64,000 nucleotides of DNA. It comes from Saprospiraceae bacterium (GTDB lineage: Bacteria; Bacteroidota; Bacteroidia; Chitinophagales; Saprospiraceae). The position numbers and the translations under genes were made by a program. Below the pieces are notes generated by a model. That model was not told the DNA's origin, searched no databases, and saw only the letters and a program-made list of their open reading frames with translations. Of this stretch, positions 37,448-47,348 are shown in pieces (position 1 is the first letter of the stretch; each line of letters begins with the position of its first letter). The stretch lies in the NCBI GenBank assembly GCA_016716185.1, contig JADJWV010000002.1:2518501-2582500 (forward strand). The letters run 5' to 3'.

Positions 37448-39397
37448 ATGAAACATCTACAAAATAAGGATTTATTTTTAAATCCAATTCGCTTTAACAG
37501 TATTGTAACATCATTTGACTTTAAGTTTTTCAGAAAGTCATTTATCCTTTATTTCTATTTTTGTTCATTATCTGCTTTAACAACTGAAAATGTTTATGCT
37601 GCCTATGTTGATCCACTATTTCAAATCCAGTTTTATCCGGTTTCCAATTCCATATCCTGCAATATGGTGCAGGTTAAAGTGAGGATAAGATTTTACGGAG
37701 ATAATTCAAGCACTACGGGAGAAACAGTGTATGTGGCTGGATTGCACATTCCGATTTATGGATATCCCAATCCCAGTACTGTAATTACCTTCGATGATGT
37801 TGCCACAGAGTTTTCTGTGCATTCGATAGTAAAAGGCCAATCCTGGTTTGATTATGATGGCTCTGTGTCTACATATGGATTTGAATTGACCGGCACCAAT
37901 CCAAACGGGTCCTGTTGTTCAGGAGACATGGAATTTACCGAAGGGGTGTTATACGATTTATGCACAATATATATGTATGTTGAGGATAATGGATTGGTCC
38001 AATTTGAAGACATGGTCACTCCAACAGTAACTTTTGATTATCAGACCAGTTTGAATGTCTGGACTCGTGACGAATTTGAAATAGAACAGACAATTGGAGA
38101 TTATCCGTTAGAAGTTGAGGAACATTCCGGCAGTTATGATATCAGTGGAACTATTTTTAGACAACCGGATGATCCCAATACATTTTGTCCTGATGGAATG
38201 CCCATCGTTGGCATGCAGTTCATTCTTACAGACCCAGATCCCGACATTCAATACAATTCGACTACAGATTTTGAAGGGCATTGGTGTTTCCCGGGCGCTT
38301 CCGGAGATTTACATGATGTTATTCCATATACTATGGGAATTGGCAACAAACTATGTGGTATCACTACAGCAGATATAGTGGCTATTCAGCGTCATATTCT
38401 TGGTCTCGAAACATTCTCTCCAAGATGGAAAAAATTAGCCGCAGATGTAAATAACAATCAGACCATTACTGCAGCTGATGTTTCCTGCTTGAGGCGGGCG
38501 ATATTGGGTGTGACCTTTTCAGAAGGACCTTGTGCCAACTTCAATGACTCCTGGAGATTTGAAACAAAGGAAAGCTATAATACCAGTACAGATCTTTCAT
38601 TTGCTCCAGCATACTATGATTTAACAGGACCAGTCAGTGGTAAAGATTTTTATGGGTTTAAAGTCGGGGATGTCAATAATACTTGTAATAATTGCCAAAC
38701 TATAAAAAATAATGACCAATTTGAGACGAGATCAAGCACGGATACGCTCACTCTGGCTTTGGGCAATCCGGTAAATACGCTATTGGGGTACTATAAAATT
38801 CCCGTATATTCAAAAATCTCCACTACTCTAAGTCTTTTGTCTATAAGTCTTAGTGATCCACAATCGTCCATTACCGGTATCGGATCCTGGTTACTCCAAT
38901 TTGACGGAAATACCGGAGACTATGATATCAAAAATGCAGGAGCGAATATTGATCTGATATGGAATATGGATACTTTAGAGTATATTACGATCCCGGAAGA
39001 TACGCTGTTATTTTATATCCTATCAGAGGATTCTACCAATAATTTTTCTCTGTCAACCAGCAACGTAAATATGCGTAATGAATGGTATCCTGAAACCGAT
39101 GACTTTGGACCTGTCAAATTAATAAAAGAAGTGGGAAGCTTTGGTCTGAAGAAAAATATTAACTTTGTATACCCCAATCCGGGAAAGGAAGAAATTGTTA
39201 TTTCTTTGAAAGAAATGGGAAATCTACCTACAAATATTGAGATCAGGTCCTTATCAGGACTTATCCTTGAGCAAAGGAACAACATTACATCAGACTTTAT
39301 CAAAATACCAGTTCGGGAATTTTTAAAAGGGATCTATCTTATTTCCATGCAAAACGCAAAGAAGAGACATACTCAGAAATGGATGAAAATAGAATAA
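37448..39397 (+). CDS. T9SS type A cargo protein with dockerin-like repeats
   Basis: A 649-residue exported protein. A long N-terminal region precedes a hydrophobic export segment (SFILYFYFCSLSALTTENVYA). The middle contains a pair of dockerin-like calcium-binding segments (TTADIVAIQRHILGLETF and ADVNNNQTITAADVSCLRRA), in which the D-x-N-x-D/T and ...LRRAIL patterns recall type I dockerins. The end (NFVYPNPGKEEIVISLKEMG to KWMKIE) is a type A sorting domain. No catalytic motif is seen. Dockerin-like repeats suggest calcium-stabilised attachment to another surface protein. It overlaps the longest possible frame of the next gene. Confidence 0.82.
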   Translation: MKHLQNKDLFLNPIRFNSIVTSFDFKFFRKSFILYFYFCSLSALTTENVYAAYVDPLFQIQFYPVSNSISCNMVQVKVRIRFYGDNSSTTGETVYVAGLHIPIYGYPNPSTVITFDDVATEFSVHSIVKGQSWFDYDGSVSTYGFELTGTNPNGSCCSGDMEFTEGVLYDLCTIYMYVEDNGLVQFEDMVTPTVTFDYQTSLNVWTRDEFEIEQTIGDYPLEVEEHSGSYDISGTIFRQPDDPNTFCPDGMPIVGMQFILTDPDPDIQYNSTTDFEGHWCFPGASGDLHDVIPYTMGIGNKLCGITTADIVAIQRHILGLETFSPRWKKLAADVNNNQTITAADVSCLRRAILGVTFSEGPCANFNDSWRFETKESYNTSTDLSFAPAYYDLTGPVSGKDFYGFKVGDVNNTCNNCQTIKNNDQFETRSSTDTLTLALGNPVNTLLGYYKIPVYSKISTTLSLLSISLSDPQSSITGIGSWLLQFDGNTGDYDIKNAGANIDLIWNMDTLEYITIPEDTLLFYILSEDSTNNFSLSTSNVNMRNEWYPETDDFGPVKLIKEVGSFGLKKNINFVYPNPGKEEIVISLKEMGNLPTNIEIRSLSGLILEQRNNITSDFIKIPVREFLKGIYLISMQNAKKRHTQKWMKIE

Positions 39398-39444
39398 ACC
39401 AATCCGGGATAATTAAATTGACCTGCTATTCTAAAATCCAACGA

Positions 39445-41457
39445 ATGTCCATGAGAAGTTTACACGTAATTATTTTTTTAATTTTCCTTAGGATGCCGTC
39501 AATAGCCCAGGAAGTTTTTATTTGGGACGATGAATGGGGTTTTGGGATAGCAGATCTTTCAAAATGCATCAGTACAAAGAAGTTTCAATTGGCTCACTCC
39601 TTTCCTGGCGGCACTTTAAATGTATTCGTAGTTCCTGATGGGAACATTTATCGTTCATTTGAAGTGGATGGTGGCTTACTTAGCTCAAATGAACCCATTA
39701 CATGGAAACAGTTCAAGAAATTATACGATAACCCACCAAGAAATTTAGGAGATTTAGCCATTGCTATAGCAAGTAATTCCCGGTCTAAAATTATAATTGC
39801 TATGTTCGATAATGTTTTGAATAAAACTTATTTAATGTCTTATGACTATTTGAAAGCAGAATTCATTATTATTGGCACCCTAACAAATATCGAAAAGCTG
39901 AGAAGCCTGGTTTGCGTAGGAGACAGAGTATTGGCATTTGAAGAAAAATTAAACCCTTTCCGGTATTATAATTTACTTGAATTGAATCTGAATGACTTGA
40001 GCAATAATAAAATATTGTTTAGCATTGATTCAAGTCTATGGGTCAAAGATTATAACCCCAGTTACATTTCCCCCTCATTTCGTTTGTTTAAGTCCTTCGA
40101 TTCCTGTGATTCAGCCGGAATCTATCTCAACAGCCTTGCCAACAACGATTCAACCAGTCGGTTTTATAGAATCGATTTTAAAAACAAAACTTTGAAATTT
40201 ATATGCGCAATGGATAGTCTAAAGCGGCTTAGAGGGGTGGACGGAGTTACGAGTTTTGATTTTTTAAAAAAATGTAAGTTGGATTTTGATCTGGATCTGA
40301 ACAATTCAACAGATAGTTTAGGAAATTATCAGGTTCTATACAGTTGTCCGAAAGCCGAACAAAAAATTCATGACCACGATTGGGAATATTACAGCGATGG
40401 CCCGTTGGATTCCATAACCGTAGAAATTATTTCCAACACACCAGACACTGCAAATGAATTTCTATTGGCAAAATATCAGGCTCAGGGATTGACTGTAATT
40501 GGAAATGGAACCTCTAAATTGAGGATTTTGCCATCGAAGAAATTTTATAGCATAGAAATTAAAAAAATATTGGATGGTATAGTGTATTATAACAATAAAT
40601 TATTTCCAACTGCAGGCACCCGCAATATAAGAATATCCATAGACATCCCTTGGTTCCAGGATACAGTTCATTGCCGGATTATCGTTCCTGAATTTGATAA
40701 TGCCGGAAGGGACACTTCGGTATTTCTTTGCCCAGACAGATCAGTTCATCAAATGGAGAACTACCTGGGGCATGATGGCACAAACAATGGCTACTGGCTG
40801 GAACCTGAATTAAAAGGTAGTACTTTCGTTGCCGGACTTATTCCTCAAGGTGATTATCATTTTCTTTTAGAACGAGGCAATTGCTTCCCGGATACTGCTA
40901 TCGTAACCTTGCAGTATTATCCTGATATTGAATTAGCATTGGCTAACGATACTGCAGTGTATGAATATACATTTCAAACGCTCACTGCCGCCGGAAAGTT
41001 TACTGGTCAGGAGTCTATAAATTGGTTCAAAAATGATACTTTGCTAAATGAACATACCAGGTCCATTTACTTTGAAATTATTGCAAACACAAAATATTCT
41101 ATTGAGGTGATTTCTGATGATGGATGCATATTTAGGGATAGTGTCCTATTCAGGGTCAAGCGATATGATGACCTGTGGATCCCGAATGTATTTTCACCCA
41201 ATGGAGATCAGGTGAATGATCATTTTTTAATTAAAAGTAAGTTTCCATTGAGAATTAATTCTCTATCAATATTTGACCGCTGGGGAAATGTCGTCTATTC
41301 AGGCAAAAATGGTTTGACTAATAATGATTCATTGAAGTGGAATGGAAATATAAATCATGAGAATGCTGCGCCTGGAATTTACATTTATCATGTGGAATAT
41401 GAGAATGGTGATGGAAAAATTAGAAATAAAGCAGGTGAAATACTTTTAATCAGATAA
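39445..41457 (+). CDS. T9SS type B (gliding-motility C-terminal domain) cargo protein
   Basis: A 670-residue secreted protein. The start at 39445 gives the signal peptide (MRSLHVIIFLIFLRMPSIAQ); an in-frame ATG at 39379 would place it 22 residues inside. The body is beta-rich without a recognised enzyme. The last about 90 residues are the CHU_C sorting domain: LWIPNVFSPNGDQVNDHF, LSIFDRWGNVVYSG and APGIYIYHVEYENGDG. Preceding Ig-like segments include a NWFKNDTLLNEHTRS stretch. It lies just downstream of the dockerin-like cargo gene and probably shares its transcript. Confidence 0.87.
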   Translation: MSMRSLHVIIFLIFLRMPSIAQEVFIWDDEWGFGIADLSKCISTKKFQLAHSFPGGTLNVFVVPDGNIYRSFEVDGGLLSSNEPITWKQFKKLYDNPPRNLGDLAIAIASNSRSKIIIAMFDNVLNKTYLMSYDYLKAEFIIIGTLTNIEKLRSLVCVGDRVLAFEEKLNPFRYYNLLELNLNDLSNNKILFSIDSSLWVKDYNPSYISPSFRLFKSFDSCDSAGIYLNSLANNDSTSRFYRIDFKNKTLKFICAMDSLKRLRGVDGVTSFDFLKKCKLDFDLDLNNSTDSLGNYQVLYSCPKAEQKIHDHDWEYYSDGPLDSITVEIISNTPDTANEFLLAKYQAQGLTVIGNGTSKLRILPSKKFYSIEIKKILDGIVYYNNKLFPTAGTRNIRISIDIPWFQDTVHCRIIVPEFDNAGRDTSVFLCPDRSVHQMENYLGHDGTNNGYWLEPELKGSTFVAGLIPQGDYHFLLERGNCFPDTAIVTLQYYPDIELALANDTAVYEYTFQTLTAAGKFTGQESINWFKNDTLLNEHTRSIYFEIIANTKYSIEVISDDGCIFRDSVLFRVKRYDDLWIPNVFSPNGDQVNDHFLIKSKFPLRINSLSIFDRWGNVVYSGKNGLTNNDSLKWNGNINHENAAPGIYIYHVEYENGDGKIRNKAGEILLIR

Positions 41458-41586
41458 ATAACTGATTCCCAATGAATTGCTCTGCTTAGAATCTGTGGCG
41501 TAATTTTATATCCAATTAAAGGAAGAGATATATTGTAAACTTTTGATAAAATAAATCGTCTTTACTTTCTTTTAAAATATTATGAA

Positions 41587-43677
41587 ATGAAAAATATTCT
41601 ATGGCTTGTTTCACTGGTGTTATTTTTAACTGCTTCAGCTAACGCGCAAATCTATTGGAAACCAACTGCCGGACCTCACGGACTAGACATCGCCGATGTA
41701 TTATTTACCAGCAATAAGAGAATTGTTGTTTCTGCTTACAATTCAGGAATATTCATTTCAGGAGACCGGGGTTCTCATTGGATAAAATTCGCAAAAAATC
41801 TTGAAACAGAAACCAGTTATGCATTTCATTTAGCCGAAGGAAAAGACGGGACCATATTTGCCATCATCAACCAAATTTTATATCGCCTCGATGCAAATTC
41901 TGATGAATGGAGGAGATTAAGTTTTAATCTCCCTGCAGCAAGCAAGTTGTTCACTAACCCTCATGGAGGTATTTACATTATTGGACCAGATGCAACAATA
42001 TATTATTCCAATGACGATGGCAACAATTTCAGACAAATTGTAAAAAATGGAAACTTTAAGGCGCTCTCACAAGCCTTTTTTAACGGAAAAGAAAATAACT
42101 ATATTAACGTTTTAGAAGGAGGCGGGGCAGCTGTTTATAGGTTGAATGATGATGGGACCAATTTGATCAAGTTGATACATTTACCCACTCAACGCATTAT
42201 TTGGCATCCTGCGGGATACTTGTTTGGGTTTGCCCCAACCTTAGGCATTGTCAGAATGGATAGCAATGGGATGAATCAGTTTTGGACCAACCCCTTTCAA
42301 ACCTCTGTTAATAAAATTGCTATGAATTCCAATGGAGACATTTTCGCTTTTACAAATGATGGGGACTATGAATCCAATGATTTAGGATTGAACTACAAAT
42401 TAAATACGACAAAACTATATGAACGCATTGAAAAGAATTCAGAAGTCTATTTCTTCGAGGATCAAATTTATATCTATAACGACACATGCAACACTGGTGA
42501 CTTTGAAGTAACTATGGATTTTGGCGAAAATTGGGCTTCGCTTGATTCATCATTTTTTAACCCATTAGTTAAGGACTTATTCATAGACAAATTGGGAAGA
42601 CTGTTTGCCAAAACATGCGGTGTCGGAAAATATTCGTATAGCTTAGATGGAGGAGACACATGGAATTATTTAAAGCTGCCAAGCGACATTAAACCCTCTA
42701 TTGATTTAACTTCAACTGTATCAGGAACAATATTTGTCCTTTTGAATTCTAATTTGTATAAAAGTTCAGATCTAGGAAATTCATGGGCACTCATTAACTT
42801 TCCTTCAGGAAATAATTTTAACAGATTAAAAGGAGATCAGGAAAATAAAATTTTTGCTTTTGGGAATTCCGCAAGTTATTATTCCAAAGACGGAGGTCAG
42901 AATTGGAATCCGGTTTCAATTCCGCCTGCCCTGTTTGATAATTTGTATTTTCATCCCGATGGAACGATATTTGCTGTTTCCCATACCATACCCATTCGTG
43001 GAATATTTTACTCTGAAGACGAAGGTTTGAGTTGGAAAAGTTCGAAAACAGAATTTCCAATACCCGATGGGTTTTGCATTTCTAATCAAGGCATAGTTTA
43101 TGCAAGTGGTTCCACAAACTCAGGCTTTGGTACTTTTATATCCTATGATAATTTAAATTCATTAACCAAATTAACAAGCAATGTGTACAGATCCTTGTTG
43201 ACTGACAACAATGGAACAATTTATGGGCTCATTGAATCCAAATGCGAAAGATCCATGGACGAAGGCAAAACCTGGAGTAATTTTCGGGCAGGACTGCCAG
43301 TTTACAGAGTATACAATGCAATGGATATTGACAATCTTGGTCATCTTTATCTGGGTATGGATGATGAAGTGGTTTTTAAAACCATAAATTCAGTAACTGC
43401 AGATATAAATGTATCTTCTGATTCTTTAGTATCGGACATTTTTGTACAACCAAATCCAGTATCTCACATTCTGAATGTAAGAATTCATAGAAAAAATTTT
43501 AATTCTGGGTTCTATAGAATATTTGATCAGAGAGGATCTTTACAATTAGAAGCTCCATTTTCATCAAATTTTTTCAATATTGATTGTAGTAAACTCAGTA
43601 ATGGAGTCGTGTTTATGCAAGTATTTGGTATGAAGAGTTTAAAGCCATCAATGTATAAAATTGTGATTTCGAGGTAG
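41587..43677 (+). CDS. T9SS type A cargo with BNR/Asp-box beta-propeller
   Basis: A 696-residue secreted protein: signal peptide MKNILWLVSLVLFLTASANA, then repeated Asp-box-like units (SGDRGSHWIKF, SNDDGNNFRQI, SLDGGDTWNYL, SSDLGNSWALI, SKDGGQNWNPV, SEDEGLSWKSS, SMDEGKTWSNF) that mark a sialidase-type or photosystem-assembly-type beta-propeller without the sialidase catalytic residues being evident. The C-terminal DIFVQPNPVSHILNVRIHR to MYKIVISR is a type A sorting domain. It is the third T9SS cargo gene in a row. Binding or structural role is the likelier reading; enzyme activity cannot be excluded. Confidence 0.87.
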   Translation: MKNILWLVSLVLFLTASANAQIYWKPTAGPHGLDIADVLFTSNKRIVVSAYNSGIFISGDRGSHWIKFAKNLETETSYAFHLAEGKDGTIFAIINQILYRLDANSDEWRRLSFNLPAASKLFTNPHGGIYIIGPDATIYYSNDDGNNFRQIVKNGNFKALSQAFFNGKENNYINVLEGGGAAVYRLNDDGTNLIKLIHLPTQRIIWHPAGYLFGFAPTLGIVRMDSNGMNQFWTNPFQTSVNKIAMNSNGDIFAFTNDGDYESNDLGLNYKLNTTKLYERIEKNSEVYFFEDQIYIYNDTCNTGDFEVTMDFGENWASLDSSFFNPLVKDLFIDKLGRLFAKTCGVGKYSYSLDGGDTWNYLKLPSDIKPSIDLTSTVSGTIFVLLNSNLYKSSDLGNSWALINFPSGNNFNRLKGDQENKIFAFGNSASYYSKDGGQNWNPVSIPPALFDNLYFHPDGTIFAVSHTIPIRGIFYSEDEGLSWKSSKTEFPIPDGFCISNQGIVYASGSTNSGFGTFISYDNLNSLTKLTSNVYRSLLTDNNGTIYGLIESKCERSMDEGKTWSNFRAGLPVYRVYNAMDIDNLGHLYLGMDDEVVFKTINSVTADINVSSDSLVSDIFVQPNPVSHILNVRIHRKNFNSGFYRIFDQRGSLQLEAPFSSNFFNIDCSKLSNGVVFMQVFGMKSLKPSMYKIVISR

Positions 43678-43856
43678 AAATTGAAGTGTGTTGAGATCAT
43701 CCTTTGAACAATGTACTTCAATTAATTTTCGACATTAAGATAAATTTATGCGAATTAAAACATAGTGCGAGAGAATGAGATATAAACGCATTCAAAAATT
43801 GAAGTACAGCATTGGTTCTGGGGAAATGTGTGGGTGATCTTCCGCCTTTGTCCCTC

Positions 43857-43924
43857 GCTGGCGCAAGTCTTCCGCCAAAAGGCGGACAAATCCGCCAAAA
43901 GGCGGACAAATCCGACTTGTGCCA
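43857..43924 (+). repeat. REP-like palindromic element, copy B (left of transposase)
   Basis: GCTGGCGCAAGTCTTCC ... CCGACTTGTGCCA with two inner GCCAAAAGGCGGACAA-type units. Same orientation as copy A at 34179, opposite to copy C at 44609. Lies 69 bases upstream of the RAYT start. Confidence 0.88.
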
Positions 43925-43992
43925 ATGATACATGAAACTTTCCCTTTCTAACAATTCAAGAATAAATTCCATATTTCAATCATTTTTGACTA

Positions 43993-44581
43993 ATGAGCAA
44001 CAAATACATATTCATAGATCCTGAGGGAGTTTATTTTGTGAGCTTTGCAACCGTTGGTTGGGTGGACGTTTTTACCAGATTTGAATACAAAGAGTTATTT
44101 ATTGAAAGCCTGCGATATTGTCAGAAAAATAAGGGAATGCAAATCCATGCCTGGTTCTTGGTGACCAACCATGTACATTTGATTTTTTCTTCAAAAGAAC
44201 CCGGAAAACATTCCGACACGATAAGGGATCTTAAAAAGTTTACCGCGACAGCACTTATTAAAGGAAAAGCTTCCAATCCAAGAGAATGCAGAAAAGAATA
44301 GATGATGAACATTTTTGAGGAAACAGGAAAGAAAAATTCAAACAATACAAAATACCAATTCTGGCAACATGAAAATCATCCAATCGAGATTTATAGTCCG
44401 ACAGTTATATCGTAAAAAATATTATACGTGCATAATAATCCGGTAGTGGAAGGTATTGTTAATGAACCTGAACAATATGCATTCAGCAGTGCCAGGGATT
44501 ATGTGGGGCCGTAAAGGAATCATCGATATGAAATTTCATGATATTCCAGCTTCATTGATTGGGTATGTTGATCTTGGTTGA
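43993..44581 (+). pseudogene. REP-associated tyrosine transposase (RAYT, IS200-like), dead
   Basis: The Y1 transposase start (SNKYIFIDPEGVYFVSFATV, then VDVFTRFEYKELF) and HUH motif (TNHVHLIFSS) are clear. The frame then breaks three times. TAG at 44299 falls where RKEWMM is expected (Trp to stop). TAA at 44413 interrupts PTVIS-KILYVHNNPVVEG. An extra G near 44506-44510 shifts the end, after which GRKGIIDMKFHDIPASLIGY continues to 44581. Joined, it makes a full-length RAYT of about 195 residues. Inverted REP-like elements flank it on both sides, the arrangement called a REPtron. Inactive as read. Confidence 0.9.
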
Positions 44582-44608
44582 ATTGTATGTGCTTAAATGA
44601 AAGTTCGG

Positions 44609-44636
44609 TGGCACAAGTCGGAAGACTTGCGCCAGC
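44609..44636 (-). repeat. REP-like palindrome, copy C (right of transposase, minimal form)
   Basis: The reverse complement is GCTGGCGCAAGTCTTCC followed by GACTTGTGCCA: the same ends as copies A and B with the inner units removed. It lies 27 bases past the RAYT remnant and, with copy B, brackets it in inverted orientation. Confidence 0.88.
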
Positions 44637-44711
44637 GGGGGTTTTTTATAATTTTAAATGGTCTAATTTTAGGGAGGAGGTCACCTGGCCTTCGTTACGA
44701 AAAAACTTTCT

Positions 44712-47333
44712 TTACAAACTTTCAAATCTCTCCCGCAGGGACTTTAAACGCAATTCACCATCTTCCAGTTTCTTGCGTTCTTTGGCAACAAGATCGGCAG
44801 GAGCGGACTCGACGAATTTTGGATTTTCGAGTTTTTTGAGAACGGATTGAAGAAACCCTTCTGCATAATTGATCTCCTCTTCGAGTTTTAACTTTTCTGC
44901 TGCCACGTCTAATTGTACCGGCAGATCCAGATAATACGTATCGCGAAGCCCAAGAAAAGATTGCGCATTTTTAATTTCAGAATCCGTCAATTCGACTTCA
45001 TTTAAATTGCAAAATTTGATAAGCAAATAAACATATCCCGGATGGTGTATTAGCGTTTTTTGGTTTCTGTTCAAAATGTAAAGCGGAGCTTTCACGTCCC
45101 TGGATACCTGGTGCGTTGCTTTTAATTCGCGTATTTTTTTAATCACATCGCGCAATTCCTGCATAAAATCCAAAACCTCTCTGTCAGCGCTTTGACCTGC
45201 AGGATATGCACTTAACATACAAAAATCAGATGGCTCCCTTTCTTTAAGATGTTGCCAGATCTCTTCGGTAATGAATGGCATAAACGGATGCAACAACGAG
45301 CAAATATTTTCAAAGATCTGCTCAGCCGTGGCAAATAATTCCGGTGAAATTTGTTCGCCTTTTGGCGGTTTTACCGCTTCGAGAAAAAATGAACAATAAT
45401 CATCCCATACAAAAGCATAGATCTGCTTTAAAGCATCTGAGAGTTTCAGCTGTTCGAAGGATGATGCTACTTGTAAACACAATTCGTTTTTGCGGTTTTG
45501 TATCCATTGGATCAAGAGCTCATCTTGTGGTTTGTTACCCCCACCCAACTGGCTTTCCCAGTTTTTTACCAAACGCAATGCGTTCCATAATTTATTTGAA
45601 AAATTCCTTCCCTGCTCGCAAAGTTTATCGTCAAACAACAAATCTCCACCAGCCGGGGAGCTGGCTAATATTCCAAAGCGAACACCGTCTGCCCCATAAT
45701 CGGCAATGAGTTGCAGGGCATCCGGCGAATTGCCAAGTGATTTGGACATCTTGCGTCTTTGTTTGTCTCTTACCATCCCCGTGAAATATACTTTGCGGAA
45801 TGGAATTTTACCCTTCCACTCAAATGAAGCCATAATCATCCGGGCTACCCAAAGAAAAATAATATCCCACCCGGTAACCAATACGCTGGTCGGGAAATAA
45901 TATTTAAAATCGTCTGTATCATGAGCTCCATCGAAAACGGAAATCGGCCACAACCAGGAAGAAAACCAGGTATCCAAAACATCGTCATCCTGTTGGAGAT
46001 CCTCAATAATCAAACTTGTATTCCCCGTCTTGGTTCTTGCCAATTGCAGCGCCTGTTCCTCATTTTCGGCTACAAAAATATCTTCGCCAAGATACCAGGC
46101 AGGAATTCTGTGCCCCCACCACAATTGCCTCGAAATGCACCAGTCTCTGATGTTTTCCATCCAGTGGCGATAGGTATTTTTGAAATGCTCCGGAATGAAT
46201 TGAATCTCATCTGACTCTACAGCGTTGAGCGCTGGTTGTGCAAGCTCTCGCATTTTTACAAACCATTGCAAACTTAGCCGGGGTTCCACCACTGCTCCTG
46301 TTCTTTCACTTCTTCCAATATTGGTGGTGTAATTTTCAATTTTCACCAAAACACCTTCAGCGTCTAAAAGTGGGCCGATCTTCTTCCTGGCCACAAACCG
46401 GTCTTCGCCTACAAGTATGCGGGCATGCTCATTTAAGGTGCCATCTTCATTCAGGCAATCGATCACTTCGAGTTGATGGCGAATTCCAATTTCGTAATCG
46501 TTGGGATCATGTGCGGGTGTAACTTTTAAAGCCCCGGTCCCGAATTCCGGATCGATATACGCATCGGCAATGACCGGTATAGCCTTGTGAATAAGCGGTA
46601 TAATTACTTTTTTGCCAATCAAATTTTTGTATCGTTCATCGTCAGGGTGCACACAAACAGCCGTATCTGCCATGATGGTCTCAGGACGTTGCGTCGCAAT
46701 CGCGATGCCTTCTGTTTCCGAATCTTCAAACTTGTAGAGAATATGATACAATTGGGCCTGCTCCTGTTGATAAAGAACCTCCTCGTTGGACAATACTGTT
46801 TTTGCTTCCGGATCCCATTGGATCATCCGTTTGCCTCTGTAAAGTTTTCCTTTGTGAAATAAATCTACAAAAGCCTTGATTACGGCTTCGGATCTGACTT
46901 CATCCATTGTAAAAGCTGTCCGCTTCCAATCACAGGATGCACCCAGTTTTTGAAGTTGATCCAGAATGATGCCGCCATACTTTTCTTTCCATTCCCAGGC
47001 ATGCTCCAAAAATTTTTCGCGGCTGATGTCGGATTTACGAATACCCTGACTCCGCAACAACTGAACGACTTTAGCCTCTGTGGCTATAGAAGCATGGTCT
47101 GTACCGGGCACCCAACATGCATTCTTCCCCTGCTGCCGCGCGTGCCTGATTAGTATGTCCTGGATGGTATTATTGAGCATGTGTCCCATATGCAACACAC
47201 CTGTTACATTAGGTGGAGGGATGACGATGCTAAAAGGCTCGCGATGGTCTGGTTTGGAATCAAATAAACCATGGCGCATCCATTCTGCGTACCATTTGCG
47301 TTCCGTAAGTTCGGGATTAAAATGTGGTTCCAT
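44712..47333 (-). CDS. valS: Valyl-tRNA synthetase
   Basis: Class I aminoacyl-tRNA synthetase that charges tRNA-Val. 873 residues, normal for ValS. The HIGH-type motif PPNVTGVLHMGHMLN is near residue 40, the KMSKSLGNSPD motif in the second half, with the editing domain between them (RPETIMADTAVCVHP, FGTGALKVTPAHDPNDYEIG in two parts). The C-terminal coiled-coil arm (LDVAAEKLKLEEEINYAEGF) is complete. The 3' end faces the RAYT remnant. A tRNA-Val gene is at 62002. Confidence 0.98.
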   Translation of the reverse strand: MEPHFNPELTERKWYAEWMRHGLFDSKPDHREPFSIVIPPPNVTGVLHMGHMLNNTIQDILIRHARQQGKNACWVPGTDHASIATEAKVVQLLRSQGIRKSDISREKFLEHAWEWKEKYGGIILDQLQKLGASCDWKRTAFTMDEVRSEAVIKAFVDLFHKGKLYRGKRMIQWDPEAKTVLSNEEVLYQQEQAQLYHILYKFEDSETEGIAIATQRPETIMADTAVCVHPDDERYKNLIGKKVIIPLIHKAIPVIADAYIDPEFGTGALKVTPAHDPNDYEIGIRHQLEVIDCLNEDGTLNEHARILVGEDRFVARKKIGPLLDAEGVLVKIENYTTNIGRSERTGAVVEPRLSLQWFVKMRELAQPALNAVESDEIQFIPEHFKNTYRHWMENIRDWCISRQLWWGHRIPAWYLGEDIFVAENEEQALQLARTKTGNTSLIIEDLQQDDDVLDTWFSSWLWPISVFDGAHDTDDFKYYFPTSVLVTGWDIIFLWVARMIMASFEWKGKIPFRKVYFTGMVRDKQRRKMSKSLGNSPDALQLIADYGADGVRFGILASSPAGGDLLFDDKLCEQGRNFSNKLWNALRLVKNWESQLGGGNKPQDELLIQWIQNRKNELCLQVASSFEQLKLSDALKQIYAFVWDDYCSFFLEAVKPPKGEQISPELFATAEQIFENICSLLHPFMPFITEEIWQHLKEREPSDFCMLSAYPAGQSADREVLDFMQELRDVIKKIRELKATHQVSRDVKAPLYILNRNQKTLIHHPGYVYLLIKFCNLNEVELTDSEIKNAQSFLGLRDTYYLDLPVQLDVAAEKLKLEEEINYAEGFLQSVLKKLENPKFVESAPADLVAKERKKLEDGELRLKSLRERFESL

Positions 47334-47348
47334 TCGGTGAAAGTAGAG

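Noticed and set aside
43993..44301. A short functional transposase ending at 44301
   Set aside because: Family sequence continues in frame beyond the TAG and again past a later TAA and a frameshift, so this is a broken full-length gene.
44578..44850. Plus-strand frame over REP copy C and the valS end
   Set aside because: It overlaps the real 3' end of valS and has no protein-like features of its own.
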